From: a bacterium 1xD42-87
GTDB taxonomy: Bacteria > Bacillota > Clostridia > Lachnospirales > Lachnospiraceae
NCBI GenBank assembly: GCA_003611805.1
Contig: RAYM01000038.1
Coordinates: 1 to 64,000, forward strand
Length of the DNA: 64,000 nucleotides
Direction: 5' to 3'
Position numbers and translations under genes: made by a program. The notes below the pieces were generated by a model. That model was not told the origin of the DNA and did no database searches. It was given only the letters and a program-made list of their open reading frames with translations. Positions 1-7,064 of the stretch are shown piece by piece. The first letter of the stretch is position 1. Each line of letters opens with the position of its first letter.

Positions 1-2
1 TG

Positions 3-428
3 CCGGATCTGCGGATGGATGTGGATGGGCTGCAGTTCCCTGAAAAACTGTTCATCCAAAGCTATGATATCGGCATTATTTTAGGGAATGCGTTGGATAA
101 CGCAATGGAGGCGTGCCGGAAACTGAAAGCGAAAGAACCGGGTGCGGAAGCCTTTATCCGCATCAGTTCATTCCAAAAGAGGGAGCTGTTTTTCCTGAAA
201 GTGGAGAACAGCTTTGACGGGAGGGTGGTGAGAAGACCGCGGAATGAGTTACCTGTGACGGACAAGGCGGACAGGGAGAATCATGGGATAGGGCTTATTA
301 ACATTAAAAGCACGGCTGAAAAGTATCAGGGAACAATGGATTTCAGGGTAAAGGGCAGGGTGTTCATCCTGTCAGTGATGATGAAAAATGAAAGGAGAGA
401 AGAAGATGGATTTCGGAGTGACAGGTAA
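3..428 (+). CDS. GHKL sensor histidine kinase, C-terminal part (cut by window edge)
   Basis: The reading frame is open from base 3 and its start lies outside the window. The visible 141 residues are the ATP-binding GHKL domain of an AgrC-like membrane kinase. They include an N-box (GNALDNAMEACRK) and a G-box HGIGLINI, followed by a closing beta strand. Such kinases sense peptides or unknown ligands and phosphorylate a LytTR response regulator, expected upstream outside the window. The last codons overlap the next gene's start (406), which suggests translational coupling. The same architecture recurs in the kinase at 39683. Domain identity is secure; the ligand cannot be told. Confidence 0.9.
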   Translation, partial: PDLRMDVDGLQFPEKLFIQSYDIGIILGNALDNAMEACRKLKAKEPGAEAFIRISSFQKRELFFLKVENSFDGRVVRRPRNELPVTDKADRENHGIGLINIKSTAEKYQGTMDFRVKGRVFILSVMMKNERREEDGFRSDR

Positions 429-1185
429 ATTGGGAGGGTACTATCTGGCGGAGCAGTACCGGAAGAATGCGGCAGGCAAGAGCGGGGGCGTGAGTTTTGC
501 GGAACTTGCGGCGGCAAAAGCTACGGAGCAGTCGGATGTATCGGGAATGAGTTTTAAGGATATGTGGCAGGCGAGGTTTCCCGGAGCGTACTACCATACG
601 ATGGATGCGTATAAGATTCCACAGGGGGCATGGCAGAGGTATGATTTTCCCCATGAAAAGTTTTTCAGTGATAAGGTTGATGAATCGATTTTAAATTGGA
701 AACCGTCAGGGGCGGAACCCAAACTGACGGACGCAAGCGTACAGTCGAGGATAGATTCTACGCTTGGAAAGAAAGCAATCGTTGTGCCGCCTGCATTAGA
801 AGAAAAAATGAAAAATGACCCGGCTCTGGCACAGCAGGTAATGGCTAAAGTAGAAAGTTTTATTATGAAAGACCAGGCAACGCTGCCACCGGGCAGAATA
901 TATTCCTGCGTGGTTGTACTGGATGAAAATGGGGAGATTGCCCATGCTGCAGGATCAAGTGGAGGTGGAAACATATCCGGGCCTACGGAAGAAGAACAAC
1001 GCCAGTTTGAGGCAGAACAGGCGGCAAAGAAGAAAAGACGTGAGGAATATGCCCGGCTGAATGAGGAAAGCGCCCTGAAACGCAGGCTGATGGAGCAGGA
1101 AGCGGATGAGAGATATTATCAGACCAGCATGACCAAAAAGGCGGTTTCGATTGCCGCATATGAGGCGGCGGGCATTTTGAAGTAA
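406..1185 (+). CDS. Uncharacterised 259-aa protein, coupled to sensor kinase
   Basis: The start is set at 406, preceded by AGGAG at 393-397; an upstream in-frame ATG at 388 has no ribosome site. It has no signal peptide or membrane segment. The N-terminus is Gly/Tyr rich (DFGVTGKLGGYYL). A middle section (FKDMWQARFPGAYYHTMD) is followed by a conserved-looking stretch where a DPALAQQV helix leads into a DENGEIAHAAG strand, then a charged helix rich in K, R and E. The helix-strand part is mirrored in the next protein (DPEKAKYL, DANGNITGISSG), so the two are probably distant paralogues. From memory it resembles DUF6033-type Lachnospiraceae proteins; this is unverified. Function unknown. Confidence 0.75.
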   Translation: MDFGVTGKLGGYYLAEQYRKNAAGKSGGVSFAELAAAKATEQSDVSGMSFKDMWQARFPGAYYHTMDAYKIPQGAWQRYDFPHEKFFSDKVDESILNWKPSGAEPKLTDASVQSRIDSTLGKKAIVVPPALEEKMKNDPALAQQVMAKVESFIMKDQATLPPGRIYSCVVVLDENGEIAHAAGSSGGGNISGPTEEEQRQFEAEQAAKKKRREEYARLNEESALKRRLMEQEADERYYQTSMTKKAVSIAAYEAAGILK

Positions 1186-1195
1186 GGAAGATCAT

Positions 1196-1252
1196 GCCCG
1201 GACTTACCGCAAGGGGGCATGGGCGGTCTTGAATGACAGAGGGGCCGCAGGT
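1196..1252 (+). repeat. Intergenic repeat A, copy 1
   Basis: The core reads CGGACTTACCGCAAGGG then GAATGACAGAGGGGCC. Closely matching copies lie at 2056-2106 and 3070-3122, and a weaker one at 4613-4650, each between members of this gene string. It ends shortly before the ribosome site of the next gene. Confidence 0.7.
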
Positions 1253-1278
1253 AAGATTTTTGAAGGAGGATGAAAATT

Positions 1279-1974
1279 ATGTCAATGGAGATCAGTAACA
1301 ATTATAGCAATTATGAGAAAAGCGGCACAAGTACCGCAAAGGAAGGCAATGTAACAACAAGCACGGTGGAATTGAAAACATCAACCGGGGGAACAAAGAC
1401 GGAGCAGATTAAGACAGGTTACAGCAATGTCAATGATTATTCCAAATATCTGCAGGGCAAGTACAGTTATATGAATACGGGTACAACTTCCATGCAGGGC
1501 GTTCCGACAACGGTATCCGTATCGGGCGCTTTCCTGAAGAAATGTATGAACGACCCGGAAAAAGCAAAATATCTGGAAGAAAATCTGGCGGCATTGCCGG
1601 ACTGTGCCTCTTACGCGGTATCCCATGCGCAGGGAACACTGACGAGTATTTCCTATGAGATTGACGCAAATGGAAATATAACGGGAATCTCTTCCGGCAC
1701 AAATGACCCCGATGGAAAAATAGCCAGAGAAAATGCGGAACGGCGGGCAAAAGAGAAGAAAGCCGCCGAGGAAAAGGCTGCCGGGAGGCGCAAGGAGAAA
1801 AAAGAGGAGGAAGAAAAGGCAGCGGAACGGCGGGCAGAGAGAAAAGAACGGATGGAAGGCACGTTCACGGTATCTGCCACCGGAACAGATATAAAAAGCG
1901 TTACACAGAATATTGTTGTGGCGGTATCTGGCACATCATCACCCACAGGGGGCAGTTTTGACATAAAGGCATAA
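1279..1974 (+). CDS. Uncharacterised 231-aa protein, paralogue of preceding gene
   Basis: ATG 1279 is 9 bases after AAGGAGG (1263-1269); the ATG at 1270 touches that site, so 1279 is preferred. The protein starts MSMEISNNYSNY, close to the start of the 3140 protein (MEISNNQSYY). The centre has a helix with DPEKAKYLEENL and then DANGNITGISSG, matching the layout of the 406 protein. A long charged helix of A, E, K and R follows, about residues 155-195, probably a coiled coil. The C-terminus ends GGSFDIKA. There is no signal peptide. A remnant of an equivalent C-terminus lies at 4421. Function unknown. Confidence 0.75.
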   Translation: MSMEISNNYSNYEKSGTSTAKEGNVTTSTVELKTSTGGTKTEQIKTGYSNVNDYSKYLQGKYSYMNTGTTSMQGVPTTVSVSGAFLKKCMNDPEKAKYLEENLAALPDCASYAVSHAQGTLTSISYEIDANGNITGISSGTNDPDGKIARENAERRAKEKKAAEEKAAGRRKEKKEEEEKAAERRAERKERMEGTFTVSATGTDIKSVTQNIVVAVSGTSSPTGGSFDIKA

Positions 1975-2055
1975 AGAGAGAATCTTTACACCCTATTCCG
2001 CAGAGGCGCATAATGCTTTGCCTCTGCGGTCTGCCCGGAGGCGAGGCAATGAACC

Positions 2056-2106
2056 GCTCGGACTTATTGCAAGGGAGCGGGCGCGGCTCTGAACGACAGA
2101 GGGGCT
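2056..2106 (+). repeat. Intergenic repeat A, copy 2
   Basis: GCTCGGACTTATTGCAAGGG followed by GCGGCTCTGAACGACAGAGG. It is nearly identical in layout to copies 1 and 3, and lies just before the lipoprotein start region. Confidence 0.7.
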
Positions 2107-2142
2107 GGATAAATATAATTAATGATAATGGAGTGTGTAGCT

Positions 2143-2886
2143 ATGAGAAAATACTTTGCTATAGTTGGGGCATTTCTTTTATTAGGGCTGTCTGGTTGCG
2201 GAAAGGACGAACAGGATAATAGTTCTTATAACTTAAGTGTTCAGCAGAGCGAAGAAACAATCGGGTTGGAAGAAAACAGTTCAATAGAACAGGAAACAAC
2301 CGATAATTTTGACAATAATACAATGCAGGTTTATAGTGAAGCCCATCCTCTCGTGGATTATAGCACAGTTGATGAATTGCTGGGTGATGCGTGTGCGCTT
2401 GTAAAGGTAGAAATTTTACAGGCAAATAGTGAAAATGTGCGTAACTATATTTATACATCATACGATATGAAGGTGGTTGATGTTTTATATGGCACTGTTG
2501 ATGCAGATGGAGATACCATTAACGTCAATATGCCCGGAGGAACGGTTCAAGAAGAAAAAGCACAGGAAATGCTTTCAGAAGTTACGGAAGGGAAAAATGT
2601 TGGTGATTTATCAGGCATAAATCAAATTGTATCAGATGGAAATACAGATCGGCTATTATCTGTAGGAGATGAGGCGTACTTATTTTTAATGAAAGAATCT
2701 GAAACATCGTTTGCGGTTGTTGGAGAATATCGTGGCGAAATGCTTCTTGAAAATGGAAATGTCTATTTTGATAGCTGTATCATTGGATTTAAGGATGGTG
2801 TTACGACACATGGCTTGGAAAACGGGAATATGATAGAAAGTGAATTTATTGAGGCAATAAATGAGCTGATTTATAAAGATTCGTAA
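2143..2886 (+). CDS. Predicted lipoprotein, unknown function
   Basis: The start is at 2143, with GGAG at 2130-2133. The first residues form a short basic N-region (MRKYF), a hydrophobic stretch and a lipobox LSGC, so the mature protein should be lipid-anchored outside the membrane. An acidic, Ser/Asn-rich linker follows (about residues 25-65), then a folded domain of about 170 residues. This domain has alternating strands, including YEVKVVDVLYG-like and DEAYLFLMKES segments, that would suit a secreted binding domain. It is more AT-rich than its neighbours, hinting at a separate origin. It sits among the repeat-separated genes. No enzyme motif is visible. Confidence 0.8.
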   Translation: MRKYFAIVGAFLLLGLSGCGKDEQDNSSYNLSVQQSEETIGLEENSSIEQETTDNFDNNTMQVYSEAHPLVDYSTVDELLGDACALVKVEILQANSENVRNYIYTSYDMKVVDVLYGTVDADGDTINVNMPGGTVQEEKAQEMLSEVTEGKNVGDLSGINQIVSDGNTDRLLSVGDEAYLFLMKESETSFAVVGEYRGEMLLENGNVYFDSCIIGFKDGVTTHGLENGNMIESEFIEAINELIYKDS

Positions 2887-2940
2887 AACATAGTAGGAAA
2901 TAAATTCTACGGTTGCATATCCCCAATAAGGCTACAGCCG

Positions 2941-3004
2941 GACAAGGCAGGGCAGGCTTCCCGGCGTTCCGGCAGATTGGAAAATCGGGGAGTAGCGAGA
3001 GGAG
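2941..3004 (+). repeat. Intergenic repeat B, copy 1
   Basis: The core is TTCCGGCAGATTGGAAAATC then GGGGAGTAGCGAGAGGAGG. Related copies are at 4648-4708 and 42639-42669. A good ribosome site and a seven-codon ORF (3018-3041, MEFDRGS) follow, which looks like the remains of a gene start. Confidence 0.65.
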
Positions 3005-3069
3005 GTGAAAGTCAGTATGGAATTTGACAGGGGAAGTTAGATAAAGTGTTTCTGTATGAAGGAATAAAC

Positions 3070-3122
3070 TGCTCGGACTTATTATGAGAGAGCAGAGGCG
3101 GCTCTGAATGACAGAAGGGCTA
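3070..3122 (+). repeat. Intergenic repeat A, copy 3
   Basis: GCTCGGACTTATTATGAGAG then GCGGCTCTGAATGACAGAAG. It lies immediately before the ribosome site of the 3140 gene. Confidence 0.7.
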
Positions 3123-3139
3123 CCGAAAAGGAGAAAAGA

Positions 3140-4081
3140 ATGGAGATTTCAAATAATCAATCTTATTATATCAATCCCAATACCAGACAGATTACATCAA
3201 ATGTGAAAAATACTGTAATAAAGGATAGAGAAGCTTTCAATGGTTCAATGCAAAAACTGTTAAATCCCGTAGAGGATTTGGTGCAGGTTTTGAAAACACC
3301 TATCAAGCTGGCAGAAAGGTCATCCCTGAACCGGCAGGGAAACTCTGTTGATATTGCATCCGGCAGCCGCATTGCGGTAAATGACGGTTATATACTGACG
3401 GTGAAGCCGCAGGGCGTGGAGGTTTCTGGCGGGGATAATCCATATGACACGCAGGCATATTTGAAAGCGCAGAAGATGGCTGATTCGCTGGCTACGCTGC
3501 TACGAAACGCTTGTGGGAATATGCATACGGTAGCATACTCTCAGGAGGAATATGCCAGATGGAATGAGGGCGTTTCCGATGTGATGGGGTATCTTGGCAT
3601 AGACGCATCAAAGGATTTTACAGTCAACGGAATGAAGTATAGCAGGAATGAGAATGGCCAGTTTGAATCAAAGGCGAACAGCGAGGCAAAAGCCGCTTAT
3701 GAAATGCTGACGGCAAATAACAGGACATACACCTATGCGGATGAAAGGACAAGAAACCAGATCGCATACATAAGCAATTATTATCTGGAAAATACCACAG
3801 AAAGTCTGAAAGCGGCATGGCAGAAAACGCTTGAAGAAACGGGAGTGAACCCCTTCCCGCAGGGATTTTCAAGCATGTTGTCACAGCTTGCTATGGAACA
3901 GGACTTTGCGACAGGCGGGAATGATGATATTTTCGGCAGCGACCTGGAAAGCAGCATTGCGGCTGTAAAGAAGATCATAGAACGGCTGGAGAACCCATTA
4001 GGGGCAGTGACAGAGAAGAATGCAGAATTTATGGAGGATGAAAAGACCTTCTATACGGCATTATTAAATAACTTGGCTTAA
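3140..4081 (+). CDS. Uncharacterised 313-aa protein
   Basis: ATG 3140 follows AAGGAG (3127-3132). The protein is soluble-looking, with no signal peptide or membrane span. Its first residues (MEISNN) match those of the 1279 protein, pointing to a shared N-terminal tag in this gene string. The middle holds a beta section (GSRIAVNDGYILTVKPQG) followed by mostly helical sequence. It lies between repeat A copy 3 and a hairpin-bearing repeat. No known domain was recognised. Confidence 0.75.
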   Translation: MEISNNQSYYINPNTRQITSNVKNTVIKDREAFNGSMQKLLNPVEDLVQVLKTPIKLAERSSLNRQGNSVDIASGSRIAVNDGYILTVKPQGVEVSGGDNPYDTQAYLKAQKMADSLATLLRNACGNMHTVAYSQEEYARWNEGVSDVMGYLGIDASKDFTVNGMKYSRNENGQFESKANSEAKAAYEMLTANNRTYTYADERTRNQIAYISNYYLENTTESLKAAWQKTLEETGVNPFPQGFSSMLSQLAMEQDFATGGNDDIFGSDLESSIAAVKKIIERLENPLGAVTEKNAEFMEDEKTFYTALLNNLA

Positions 4082-4107
4082 TTCATTCTGGTATAGAAGC
4101 ACCACAC

Positions 4108-4210
4108 GAAGAAAACCAATAATGCACAAACGATAAAAGGGAATCAAGCGGACGATAGGTACACCTTGCTTGATTCCCTTGTTACATATCAGTGCGGGGA
4201 GGCGGTTGTC
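4108..4210 (+). repeat. Repeat C with a perfect 13-bp hairpin; leader of Com-like gene
   Basis: AAGGGAATCAAGC (4137-4149) pairs perfectly with GCTTGATTCCCTT (4168-4180). The whole block, from GAAGAAAACCAAT to the GGGGAGGCGG ribosome site, recurs at 52233-52335. There the hairpin has changed sequence but kept pairing. It could be a terminator for the 3140 gene or a structured leader for the next gene. Confidence 0.7.
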
Positions 4211-4211
4211 A

Positions 4212-4382
4212 ATGGAAAAGGTGAAATGCCCGAACCCTAAGTGTGGGCGGCGTATCTTTGACATTGAGGAGATGCCGCCGGGGAAGCTGGTGCTGGAAAT
4301 GAGGTGTAGTCACTGTGGGGAGGTCGTCCGGGTGGGATATAATCCGGGGAAGGTACATAAGAAAAACAGACGTCAGGAGTGA
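4212..4382 (+). CDS. Com-like zinc-ribbon protein (56 aa)
   Basis: ATG 4212 lies 7 bases after GGGGAGGCGG. The protein begins MEKVKCPNPKCGRRIFD and has a second pair in CSHCGEVV, giving a four-cysteine zinc ribbon (residues about 6-34) with a basic tail. This is the pattern of the small Mu-phage Com family (translational or transcriptional regulators), common in Clostridia prophages and integrative elements. A decayed copy of the same cassette lies at about 52.3 kb. The gene is probably a mobile-element remnant that kept an intact frame. Confidence 0.75.
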   Translation: MEKVKCPNPKCGRRIFDIEEMPPGKLVLEMRCSHCGEVVRVGYNPGKVHKKNRRQE

Positions 4383-4420
4383 AGTTCTGCCATTTTTTTG
4401 TATAGGCCGTGATTAGGAAT

Positions 4421-4468
4421 GTGTCCTGTGCATCATTCGCAGGGGGGAGTTTTGACATAAAGGCATAA
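4421..4468 (+). pseudogene. 3' remnant of a paralogue of the 1279 gene
   Basis: The frame from 4421 encodes a tail ending AGGSFDIKA and stop. Over the last 23 bases it is identical to the end of the 1279 gene (1954-1976). The upstream part of the gene is gone, so this is the scar of a deleted duplicate. Confidence 0.7.
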
Positions 4469-4522
4469 AGCGCCTTGTTCAACAGGTTATTGAAATAAGG
4501 AAATCATGGAGGATATTAAGAA

Positions 4523-4573
4523 ATGAACATTAGTGGAGTGGGGCATCCAGTACCTATGAAGCAAATATCATGA
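4523..4573 (+). pseudogene. 5' remnant of a small-protein gene (MNISGVG...)
   Basis: A GGAGG site at 4508-4512 precedes ATG 4523. The 16-codon frame begins MNISGVGHP, like the MNINEIGMGYP and MSINGIGVGYP starts at 37986 and 36867. The frame then breaks; a one-base shift would continue STYEANIMTGTDSLLG. It is best read as a decayed member of that family. Confidence 0.5.
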
Positions 4574-4612
4574 CGGGAACAGATTCATTGCTTGGCTGAA
4601 TGAGGGCATTAT

Positions 4613-4650
4613 GCCGCGGACTTACCATAAGGGGATATAAGCCATAGAGG
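4613..4650 (+). repeat. Intergenic repeat A, degenerate copy 4
   Basis: GCGGACTTACCATAAGGGG then a weakened ACAAACAGGG. The first half matches copies 1-3; the second half has diverged. Confidence 0.45.
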
Positions 4651-4708
4651 ACAAACAGGGCAGGTATCCCCGGTTTCCGGCAGATAGTGGGATTGGGGAG
4701 CAGAAGAA
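4648..4708 (+). repeat. Intergenic repeat B, copy 2
   Basis: GGGCAGGTATCCCCGG, then TTCCGGCAGATAGTGGGATT and GGGGAGCAGAAGAA. It parallels copy 1 at 2941 and again precedes a ribosome site and a tiny ORF (4725-4772, MNYTYYIGSPLISGT), which is likely another gene-start scar. Confidence 0.6.
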
Positions 4709-4799
4709 TGGAGGAGATTTAGAAATGAATTATACATATTATATCGGCAGCCCTCTGATAAGTGGGACTTAATATGGGAGTAAAGGTTTTGTCTCCCCC

Positions 4800-4934
4800 A
4801 TGAAAGAACTGAATGAACAGACTGTTCTGGTAGAAAAAATTCTTGTTTCTGAACCCGTAGAAGTTGACGGGCAGAAAATTCAACGACTTACTATCCATTA
4901 CAAATTCATAGGGGCACTGGAAACCCTTGAATAA
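4800..4934 (+). pseudogene. C-terminal remnant of a large serine recombinase
   Basis: The 44-codon frame ends in a strand pattern (KIQRLTIHYKFIGAL) resembling the extreme C-terminus of transposon serine recombinases. Compare the end of the recombinase at 48201-49339 (EVEIFYRFIGKID). Only the tail survives, marking the edge of a lost integrative element between the repeat-rich region and the sugar genes. Confidence 0.55.
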
Positions 4935-5154
4935 TGGATATTTTCTAAGTCACCTATTCCAACTATCCAACAATCACACGTCTGTGGGTGTCGGGCACAT
5001 GAAGGAGATTTTGCGGGAGGCGTTTGTCACTTATCTTGGCTATGAGTGGGTGGAGATTGACGGATAGCGACCACCGGCGCTGTCTGGAAACGGGACAGTA
5101 CAATGGGAATGGAGTGTGCGGGGGACAGCGTACAGGGGCAGGAGGCGGTAAAAG
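4935..5154 (+). other. Gene-free stretch with a short orphan frame
   Basis: A frame through ATG 4999 ends at 5067 (MKEILREAFVTYLGYEWV) and looks like the C-terminal scar of an unidentified gene. Nothing else is recognisable before the ribosome site GGAGG ahead of 5155. Confidence 0.3.
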
Positions 5155-5550
5155 ATGAAAATAGCGGGACTGGATATTTCACGCCACCGGGGAGGGGCGC
5201 GCTCCGCAGTCTGGACACAGATGAAGGCGGATGTCCTTAACGTGCCGTTTACGACGCTTGCCACCGCCAATGTGGGAACGGTGGGAAGCGCCATGCTGAC
5301 AGGGATCGCGGTGGGCTTTTTTCAGAATCTGGACGAAGCGGCGGCGCATATGGTGGAGAAAACAAGAGATTATCTGCCGGATGTAGAGAGACATGAGAAG
5401 TATATGGAGGTTTACAGGAGTTGCCGCAAGGTGTATGATGCGGTTAGGGGGGTTAATGTGAGAGGAGCTTGCAACAATGCAGCATTCTCCGCGGTACAGC
5501 CCGGGGAGTGTAAGCGGTATGAGGTGAAGGTGGAAATCAAAAAAGTCTGA
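5155..5550 (+). pseudogene. C-terminal fragment of a FGGY-family sugar kinase (xylulokinase type)
   Basis: Residues 12-100 match the last part of xylulokinase-like FGGY kinases: the GGARSAVWTQMKADVLNVP adenosine-binding segment, then an AMLTGIAVGFF helix and the final KYMEVYRSCRKVYDAVR helix. The whole N-terminal half and the first ATPase lobe are missing, since intact enzymes are about 500 residues. The ten residues before GGARS are unrelated, so the 5' end was replaced. The frame still has a fair ribosome site, but the product cannot be an active kinase. Confidence 0.8.
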
Positions 5551-5564
5551 GAAAACGGGGGCAT

Positions 5565-6176
5565 ATGGATAAAAGAATTCTTTTTATAGGCGGCTCGCCA
5601 TGTAGTGGAAAGAGCACTGTCGCAGAACGGATTGCAAAGAAATATGGCGCCTTCTATTTCAAGGTGGATGACTTTCTGGAGCAGTTTATGGAGAGGGCGG
5701 CACGGATGGGATATCCCGCCTGCAAAAGGTGTATGGAAATGACGCCGGATGAAACATGGATGAGGGAGCCGTCCATCCAGTGTGAGGAGGAGTTTCTGGT
5801 CTATGGTGAAATAGCAGCGTTTGTGTTTGAACGGCTGAAAGAGACAGAAGCTGATTTGATTATCACCGAAGGGGCGGCATACACGCCTCAGGTTATGGGA
5901 CAGTATGGCGCAGATGACTATATTTCGATTGTTCCAACCCCGGCGTTTCAGATTTCACATTATAGAGAACGGGAATGGGTGCCCTACATCCTGCGGGACT
6001 GCACCGATCGGGAAGCGGCTTTTGACAACTGGATGCAAAGGGATATCCTGTTTGCCGAAAAGGTAAAAGCAGAATGCGAAAACAAAAAAATCCCCTGCCT
6101 AGTCAACGACGGGACGAGGACGGAGGAGGAGATGTTTGCCACGGTTGAAAAATTGTTTGCGCTGACCGGCTTTTGA
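5565..6176 (+). CDS. P-loop kinase-like protein, 203 aa
   Basis: A Walker A loop GGSPCSGKST at residues 9-18 opens the protein, followed by a KVDDFLEQF segment of the kind found in small nucleotide or sugar-acid kinases. Further on, DLIITEGAAYTPQ may be the Walker B strand. It resembles the 2-phosphoglycerate-kinase-like and AAA nucleoside-kinase families; the substrate is unknown. It lies 14 bases after the FGGY remnant and just upstream of the AraC regulator, so the two intact genes may be co-transcribed. Soluble; length is typical for a single-domain kinase. Confidence 0.75.
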   Translation: MDKRILFIGGSPCSGKSTVAERIAKKYGAFYFKVDDFLEQFMERAARMGYPACKRCMEMTPDETWMREPSIQCEEEFLVYGEIAAFVFERLKETEADLIITEGAAYTPQVMGQYGADDYISIVPTPAFQISHYREREWVPYILRDCTDREAAFDNWMQRDILFAEKVKAECENKKIPCLVNDGTRTEEEMFATVEKLFALTGF

Positions 6177-6205
6177 ACACAGATGTTGGCAGGAAGGATG
6201 ATCAT

Positions 6206-6988
6206 ATGAGATACCAGAACGAATGGCTTCTTCTGGAAGCGGATGATATAGCCGATGAGATGGAGCACCGCCATCCGACGGAGGAGTTTCTGTTTTATGA
6301 GGCGGTTATGAGCGGCGACGTGGAGGCGGTCAGAAAAAACTGCGAGCAGGAGCGTTTTATGGACAGTGAGGGTGTCGGTGTGCTGTCGAAGGATCCGATT
6401 ACAAACCTGAAATATCATTTTGTGATTACCACGGCGATGATAACGCGGCTTTGCAGACAGCGGGGAATGGAGCTGGAACAGGCTTTTCGGATGAGCGATT
6501 TCTATATCCAGAGTCTGGACCGCATTCATACCCTGCAGGAGATACAGCATCTGCATGACGAGATGGTACTGGACTACACGGAGAAGATGCGCAGGATCTG
6601 TCGCAGCGACACAGGCTCCCGCCATATCAATGTGTGTAAGGAATATATTTACGCGCATATCAAAGAGAGAATCACCATTGAAGAAATTGCGGAGCAGCTT
6701 GGCGTGTCCGCCAGCTATCTTTCCCGTCTGTTTAAAAAGGAGACGGGAGATTCGGTCAGCGCCTACATTCGCGCGCAGAAGATCGAGATGGCGAAAAACA
6801 TGCTCCGCTACAGTGATTACACGCTGGCTGATATTGCAAACCGCCTTTCCTTCTCGACGCAGAGCCACTTCATCCAGCAGTTCCGGGAGCAGACCGGGAT
6901 GACACCGAAAAAATACAGGGATACGAACCATATGGTGCAGTGGAATATAAGCGAAACGGGTGGCGGGGGCGAAACGGACGGCAGCTGA
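6206..6988 (+). CDS. AraC-family transcriptional regulator
   Basis: ATG 6206 is chosen because AGGAAGG (6191-6197) sits 8 bases upstream; the frame can also open at TTG 6173. Residues 1-140 form a helical effector or dimer domain without a cupin signature. Residues 150-250 are a classic double helix-turn-helix, with ITIEEIAEQLGVSASYLSRL and SYTLADIANRLSF-like elements and the closing GMTPKKYRD motif. It faces the two phosphorylases across a terminator, and the divergent ABC importer lies beyond them, so control of beta-glucoside uptake and breakdown is likely. That role is inferred from position only. Confidence 0.9.
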   Translation: MRYQNEWLLLEADDIADEMEHRHPTEEFLFYEAVMSGDVEAVRKNCEQERFMDSEGVGVLSKDPITNLKYHFVITTAMITRLCRQRGMELEQAFRMSDFYIQSLDRIHTLQEIQHLHDEMVLDYTEKMRRICRSDTGSRHINVCKEYIYAHIKERITIEEIAEQLGVSASYLSRLFKKETGDSVSAYIRAQKIEMAKNMLRYSDYTLADIANRLSFSTQSHFIQQFREQTGMTPKKYRDTNHMVQWNISETGGGGETDGS

Positions 6989-7010
6989 CGCCGTATCATT
7001 CACAGGATGG

Positions 7011-7056
7011 AAAAAAGAGACATGGCAGCCTTTACTGGCTGCCGCGTCTCTTTTTT
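7011..7056. terminator. Bidirectional rho-independent terminator
   Basis: AAAAAGAGAC and GGCAGCC pair with GGCTGCC and GTCTCTTTTTT around a TTTACT loop. It has A-tracts on one side and T-tracts on the other, and lies between the convergent AraC and GH94 genes. Confidence 0.9.
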
Positions 7057-7064
7057 AGAGGTGC

